Of a stretch of 8,638 bases of DNA, positions 5,463-8,638 are shown in pieces; the stretch's first letter is position 1, and every line of letters starts with the position of its first letter. Origin of the DNA: an uncultured Eubacteriales bacterium (lineage in GTDB: Bacteria; Bacillota; Clostridia; Oscillospirales; CAG-272); assembly GCA_934500855.1 (NCBI GenBank), contig CAKSUH010000048.1, positions 1-8,638 of the forward strand. The letters are read 5' to 3'. The notes beneath the pieces were generated by a model, which ran no database searches, had not been told where the DNA came from, and saw nothing but the letters and a program-made list of their open reading frames with translations. A program made the translations under genes and the position numbers.

Positions 5463-6651
5463 AGCAATCCTGTATCAGATTTACCCGCTCGGTTTTTGCG
5501 GCGCACCTGCGGAGAATGACGGAATTCCCGCGCACCGTCTTGACAAAGTGCGGAACTGGATCCCGCATCTGAAGCGGCTCGGGGTGGACGGCGTGTATTT
5601 TTCGCCGCTCTTTGAATCCGACCGCCACGGCTACGATACGCGGGATTTTTTTCGCACGGATACGCGCCTCGGGACCAACGACGATCTCAAAGCCCTTTGT
5701 CGCGACCTGCACGAAAACGGCATCCGCGTGATTTTTGACGGTGTGTTCAACCATGTCGGACGGGGCTTTCCGCAGTTTCGGGATGTTCTCGAAAAGCGGG
5801 AGCTGTCGTCCTACCGCGATTGGTTTTTCGTTCGGTTCGACGGCAACAATGCTTACGGAGACGGGTTGTGGTACGAGGGCTGGGAAGGACATTACGAACT
5901 GGTCAAGCTCAACCTGCGCAATCCCGCCGTGCGCGAGTACCTGTTCTCTGCGGTGCGGTTCTGGGTGGAGGAATTCGGCATTGACGGTCTGCGCCTCGAT
6001 GTGGCGTATTCGCTTGACCGCGATTTCCTTGTTGACCTGCGCGCGTTCTGCGACGGACTGAAGCCCGATTTCCCGCTCATCGGCGAGGTGCTGTTCGGGG
6101 ACTATAACCTGCTCGTCAACGATCGGATGCTCCACAGCTGTACCAATTACGAAAACTACAAAAGCCTGTATTCGGCAATCAATTCGGAGAATCTCTGGGA
6201 GCTTTCCTACTCGCTCAACCGCCAGTTCGGACCCGAGCAGTGGTGTATCTATCGGGGCAGGCATCTGCTGACCTTTTTGGACAATCACGATGTCACACGG
6301 ATTGCAAGCATCCTGAAGGATTCCGATTGCCTGCCGCTCGCGTGGGGTCTGCTCCTGACCGAGCCGGGGATTCCCACGATTTATTACGGGAGCGAGTGGG
6401 GAATGACGGGACGGAAAGAGGACGGGGACTCTGCTCTGCGCCCCTGTCCCGAAGCGCCCGAATGGAACGCGCTGACCGAGCAGATTGCGTCGCTGATCCG
6501 GATGCGGAAATCCGACCGCATCTGGACCGAGGGCGGTTACCGCAACCTTGCGCAGGGAAACCGTGCGCTGACTTTTGCCCGCGAACTGGACGGCAGACAG
6601 GCGCGCGTGACCGTTGATCTGGAAACCCATGCGTGGAAAATCGAGGGGTGA
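5449..6651 (+). CDS. Alpha-amylase-family glycoside hydrolase (GH13), cytoplasmic, short C-terminus
   Basis: A 400-residue TIM-barrel enzyme of the GH13 family, which acts on alpha-1,4 (and some alpha-1,6) glucosidic bonds. All conserved regions are visible: DGVFNH (97-102), GLRLDVAYSL (180-189) with R182 and nucleophile D184, IGEV with acid/base E213, and FLDNHD (276-281) with D281. HGYDTRDFF (60-68) is also typical. There is no signal peptide or CBM34-type N-terminal domain, so it probably works inside the cell on imported maltodextrins or stored glycogen. After the barrel (about residue 345) only about 55 residues remain, less than a usual C-terminal beta-sandwich domain, so the end may be shortened. 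ATG at 5449 follows AAAGGAG with 7-base spacing and overlaps the pseudouridine synthase gene by 14 nt. Exact specificity (alpha-amylase, neopullulanase or transglycosylase) is undecided. Confidence 0.92.
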   Translation: MWINEAILYQIYPLGFCGAPAENDGIPAHRLDKVRNWIPHLKRLGVDGVYFSPLFESDRHGYDTRDFFRTDTRLGTNDDLKALCRDLHENGIRVIFDGVFNHVGRGFPQFRDVLEKRELSSYRDWFFVRFDGNNAYGDGLWYEGWEGHYELVKLNLRNPAVREYLFSAVRFWVEEFGIDGLRLDVAYSLDRDFLVDLRAFCDGLKPDFPLIGEVLFGDYNLLVNDRMLHSCTNYENYKSLYSAINSENLWELSYSLNRQFGPEQWCIYRGRHLLTFLDNHDVTRIASILKDSDCLPLAWGLLLTEPGIPTIYYGSEWGMTGRKEDGDSALRPCPEAPEWNALTEQIASLIRMRKSDRIWTEGGYRNLAQGNRALTFARELDGRQARVTVDLETHAWKIEG

Positions 6652-6688
6652 CAGGGACTTTTAGTTTTTTGGGGGGGGCGGTTTTATT

Positions 6689-6737
6689 CCCCCCTCATCA
6701 GTCGCTAACGCGACAGCTTCCCCCCCGAGGGGAAGCC
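6689..6737 (+). repeat. Intergenic hairpin repeat, copy 1
   Basis: A 49-bp unit of a C-run, TCATCA, the hairpin GTCGC-TAAC-GCGAC (6701-6714) and then a second hairpin AGCTTCCCC with GGGGAAGC (6716-6736). Copy 2 at 6881-6928 is the same sequence inverted, identical except for the centre of the second hairpin. The unit closely resembles short dispersed repeats I remember from many Oscillospiraceae genomes, recognisable in spurious translations as HQSLTRQLPPRG. That link is from memory. Confidence 0.8.
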
Positions 6738-6744
6738 TGTTTTA
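6716..6744 (+). terminator. Terminator-like hairpin for the GH13 gene, within repeat copy 1
   Basis: GCTTCCCC pairs with GGGGAAGC (8 bp, small C/G loop) and is followed by CTGTTTTA, a short T-rich tail. It lies about 65 bp after the GH13 stop codon, in the right direction. The tail is imperfect, so termination is plausible but not certain. Confidence 0.5.
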
Positions 6745-6874
6745 CGCAGTGCGAACATGGTAAACAAAATTTTGGGGGAGCAAACGGATTGCAAGAAGAA
6801 CCCAAAACAGAGAGGCAAATGGTCTTTCTGATTTTGGTCCACTCACCCTATTTATAAAAATGCGAAAGGCGTTT

Positions 6875-6902
6875 GCGAAAGGCTTCCCCCTGGGGGGAAG
6901 CT
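6875..6902 (-). terminator. Terminator-like hairpin for the TIM-barrel gene, within repeat copy 2
   Basis: On the minus strand AGCTTCCCCC pairs with GGGGGAAGC and is followed by CTTTCGC. It lies about 92 bp after the stop codon of the gene ending at 6994. The T-run is only three bases, so it is a weak candidate. Confidence 0.35.
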
Positions 6903-6928
6903 GTCGCGTTAGCGACTGATGAGGGGGG
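6881..6928 (-). repeat. Intergenic hairpin repeat, copy 2 (inverted relative to copy 1)
   Basis: A 48-bp inverted copy of 6689-6737. The centre of the second hairpin differs (five Cs, T, six Gs here, against four Cs, TC, seven Gs in the reverse complement of copy 1). Each of the two convergent genes therefore reads into one copy in the same relative orientation. The 5' flanks of the two units also share TTTAT-like sequence. Confidence 0.8.
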
Positions 6929-6993
6929 ATAAATCTCATCTCACCAAACGGGTAAATGAATTCTGAGAGCGCCCAATCCATCCCCGTTCGGGC

Positions 6994-7902
6994 TTATTTC
7001 GCCGCCTTTTTGCGGTCCACCTCGTTTGCGAGGCAGCGCGCGACCTCTGCCATGTAAGAGAGCGAAGCGGGGAGCAACTCGCGCGGAATGTTCTGAAGAA
7101 AATAGTCGGTTTCCAGCGTCAGCTCGCCGTCATAGTCAATCTCCGCCAACGCGTCGGTCACGCTTGCCCAATCCACTTTCGCGTGCTTGGGTTGGAACGG
7201 CAGGGTGTGCAGATCGCCGAGCCCGTCATTGTCGTGGACATGGAGCGCGTGCAGATAGCGATGTCCGAGCGTGCGGATCATGTCGGCGGGGGCGTGGTCG
7301 GTCAGTACGCAGTGTCCGATGTCAAGGCAGGCAACAAACCATTCGGGGTCCAGCATTTTCATGTAGGAGACGAATTCTTCGGGGCGGGCGCACGCCGAGT
7401 CGACGATGGTCTTTCCGTAGCGGTTATATTGCCACATATTTTCCACCGCCACACGAATGCCGTACTCACGGCAGTAGGGGAGGAGCGACGCATAAAAAAC
7501 GCGGTTTTGCTCTGCCAGTTCCTCGCGGTGCGTGTTCCAGTGCAGATGCTGGTTCGGGTGAACCACAATCGTTTTTGCGCCGACGATAGCCGCAATTTCG
7601 AGGGAGCGGTGAAGCCGATCGGGAATTTTTTCGTTCGCAAGAATGTGTTCGGGCGTATCGCTGCTGTGGGAGGTCGGGTACGGCGCGTGCGATTGGTTAC
7701 AGGAAATGCCGCAGGCATCGGCGATTTTTCGCAATTCCTTTGCTTTCGCAATACAGTCGGGACCGTTGAATTCGTCATCATCGTGCGCCATGCCGAACAG
7801 AGACAGGTCGAAGCAGTCAAAGCCGGCATTGCGGATGAGAGGGATCGCTTCCGCAAGCGTTGACATGGCAGGGGCAAAGCTCGTGTTGGTGGAAATCTTC
7901 AT
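6994..7902 (-). CDS. Sugar phosphate isomerase/epimerase-like TIM-barrel protein (AP endonuclease 2 superfamily)
   Basis: A 302-residue cytoplasmic protein of the xylose-isomerase-like TIM-barrel superfamily, whose members isomerise or epimerise sugars or act as endonuclease IV. Likely metal and active-site residues are H72 (SHAP, 71-74), H115 (VVHPN), E154 (VAVENM), D194 and H197 (LDIGH, 193-197), H221 and H223 (ALHVHDND) and E264 (LTLETD). EN, DxGH, HxHDN and LETD are the usual signature of the isomerase/epimerase branch, and endonuclease IV would show a different metal set. Substrate is not predictable. ATG at 7902 follows AAAAGGAG with 7-base spacing. An upstream in-frame start would lie upstream of the -10 box. 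The gene appears to be a single cistron, converging with GH13, which gives a loose carbohydrate context only. Confidence 0.9.
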   Translation of the reverse strand: MKISTNTSFAPAMSTLAEAIPLIRNAGFDCFDLSLFGMAHDDDEFNGPDCIAKAKELRKIADACGISCNQSHAPYPTSHSSDTPEHILANEKIPDRLHRSLEIAAIVGAKTIVVHPNQHLHWNTHREELAEQNRVFYASLLPYCREYGIRVAVENMWQYNRYGKTIVDSACARPEEFVSYMKMLDPEWFVACLDIGHCVLTDHAPADMIRTLGHRYLHALHVHDNDGLGDLHTLPFQPKHAKVDWASVTDALAEIDYDGELTLETDYFLQNIPRELLPASLSYMAEVARCLANEVDRKKAAK

Positions 7903-7933
7903 AACGGTACTCCTTTTCTTTGAATTCGCTGAT

Positions 7934-7962
7934 AGTATAGCACATTTCCCTCGTTTTTTCAA
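7934..7962 (-). promoter_or_regulatory. Sigma-A promoter for the TIM-barrel isomerase gene
   Basis: On the minus strand TTGAAA (7962-7957) and TATACT (7939-7934) are 17 bases apart, one mismatch from consensus in each box. Initiation near 7927 would give a leader of about 25 nt that includes the AAAAGGAG ribosome binding site. Confidence 0.8.
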
Positions 7963-8055
7963 TGGAAAAACGATTTATTTTTTTGCGCATTGCGCCGTTG
8001 ATTCGTTCACTCTGACAAAATTTGCGGAAAAAGATCTGTTCGGTGAAAAATATTC

Positions 8056-8084
8056 TTGACAAAACGCTGAAAATCGCATATAAT
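8056..8084 (+). promoter_or_regulatory. Consensus sigma-A promoter for aspartate kinase
   Basis: Consensus TTGACA (8056-8061) and TATAAT (8079-8084) with a 17-base spacer. Initiation near 8091 leaves a leader of about 45 nt, too short for a lysine riboswitch or T-box, so control by those RNA devices is unlikely from this promoter. Confidence 0.92.
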
Positions 8085-8135
8085 GAAACATATGAGAATA
8101 TAGATAGGTAGAAACAACACGAAAAGAGGAGAATT

Positions 8136-8638
8136 ATGGGAATCGGGACAGTTAAGACCGTCAAATTCGGCGGGTCATCTTTGGCGGATGCCGCGCAGTT
8201 TCGCAGGGTTGCCGATATTGTGAGGGCGGACCCTTCGCGCAGATATGTTGTTGCGTCGGCACCGGGAAAGCGGAATGCGGACGATACGAAGGTTACCGAT
8301 ATGCTCTACCGTTGCTACGAAATGGCGCGGGCGCGGGAGGACATCACCGATTATTTCGCAAAAATTGCCGAGCGTTACAACGCGATCATCCGGGACCTCG
8401 GTCTGGACTACGACATTACGGGGGAACTGGCGTATATCTGCGACGGAATCAATCACCATACGGGACGGGATTTTGCCGCAAGCCGCGGGGAGTATCGGTC
8501 ATCGCTGATTCTGGCAAAGTATCTGAAATACGATTTTATTGACGCGGAGTCGGTCATTTTCTTTAAGGAAAACGGCAGTTTTGACAGCGAAAAGACAAGA
8601 GAAGAAATGAGAAAAGAACATAAAAAACATGAGAGGGC
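8136..8638 (+). CDS. Aspartate kinase, N-terminal part (runs off window)
   Basis: The first 167 residues of an open frame with no stop before the window ends. Aspartate kinase phosphorylates L-aspartate with ATP, the first step toward lysine, threonine, methionine and diaminopimelate for peptidoglycan. The N-terminal nucleotide-binding KFGGSS is at 10-15, SAPGKR at 41-46 and SRGEY at 116-120. The helical insertion at 55-110 and SEKTREEMRKEHKKHER at 151-167 fit the clostridial aspartokinase pattern. The C-terminal ACT domains that would show the feedback type (lysine or threonine) are outside the window, so no isozyme symbol is given. ATG at 8136 follows GAGGAG (8126-8131). The gene diverges from the TIM-barrel gene with separate promoters. 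Confidence 0.95.
   Translation, partial: MGIGTVKTVKFGGSSLADAAQFRRVADIVRADPSRRYVVASAPGKRNADDTKVTDMLYRCYEMARAREDITDYFAKIAERYNAIIRDLGLDYDITGELAYICDGINHHTGRDFAASRGEYRSSLILAKYLKYDFIDAESVIFFKENGSFDSEKTREEMRKEHKKHER

Larger units (their letters stand above)
6652..6993. other. Intergenic region between convergent genes, without a supported gene
   Basis: These 342 bp hold a run of eight Gs (6671-6678) that can pair with the Cs at 6689-6694, two inverted copies of a hairpin repeat (6689-6737 and 6881-6928), and about 143 bp between them with no recognised content. A 10-bp direct repeat, TGCGAAAGGC, occurs at 6861-6870 and 6874-6883. Reading frames on both strands here owe much of their sequence to the repeats, so no CDS is called. 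Confidence 0.7.

Noticed and set aside
5374..6630. A 418-codon minus-strand frame opposite the GH13 gene
   Set aside because: It mirrors the GH13 coding sequence, whose full catalytic motif set proves the plus strand is the coding one.
6671..6694. G-run/C-run pair after GH13 as a stand-alone terminator
   Set aside because: The stem is low-complexity and is followed by TCATCAG and not by a T-run.
6633..6981. Small frames on both strands containing a PPHQSLTRQLPPRG peptide
   Set aside because: The shared peptide is simply the translation of the inverted repeat copies, not a conserved protein.
8085..8135. Lysine riboswitch or T-box ahead of aspartate kinase
   Set aside because: The leader from the consensus promoter is only about 45 nt and has no such conserved elements.

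Overview
The window looks like a piece of chromosome from a low-to-mid G+C Gram-positive anaerobe of the class Clostridia, plausibly an Oscillospiraceae/Ruminococcaceae-type gut bacterium. This is inferred from RNase J, an AbrB-family regulator with strong sigma-A promoters, AGGAG-type ribosome binding sites on nearly every gene, a clostridial-type aspartate kinase, and short palindromic intergenic repeats of a kind common in such genomes. No plasmid, phage, CRISPR, tRNA or rRNA feature was seen. Genus and species cannot be read from the sequence.

Layout, left to right. Positions 1-3409 hold a block read on the minus strand. In transcription order it contains a small membrane protein (3409-3143), a strong sigma-A promoter (3104-3076), a leader of about 400 nt that folds into hairpins and carries a 169-bp MITE-like palindromic element, RNase J (2667-976), and a membrane-anchored SurA/PrsA-like protein cut by the window edge (889-1). 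Positions 3557-3889 hold a promoter and an AbrB-family regulator with a C-terminal zinc-ribbon-like CxxC pair, on the plus strand. It converges with a monofunctional biotin-protein ligase (4767-4006, minus), and a long bidirectional terminator lies between them. The ligase diverges across only 32 bp from an RluA-type pseudouridine synthase (4800-5462, plus). The synthase overlaps a cytoplasmic GH13 alpha-amylase-family enzyme by 14 nt (5449-6651, plus). A 342-bp intergenic stretch with two inverted copies of a 48-49-bp hairpin repeat separates this enzyme from a convergent xylose-isomerase-like TIM-barrel enzyme (7902-6994, minus). The last gene, an aspartate kinase (8136 onward, plus), diverges from the TIM-barrel gene, and each has a clear sigma-A promoter.

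Most genes are housekeeping: RNA decay (RNase J), rRNA/tRNA modification (RluA family), biotin attachment (BirA), entry to the aspartate-family amino acids (aspartate kinase), protein export/folding (SurA-like) and alpha-glucan use (GH13). I see no defence island or new multi-gene system. The stretches most worth attention are non-coding: the RNase J leader with its inserted palindromic element, the paired inverted repeats at the GH13/isomerase convergence, and the very tight birA/rluA divergence.
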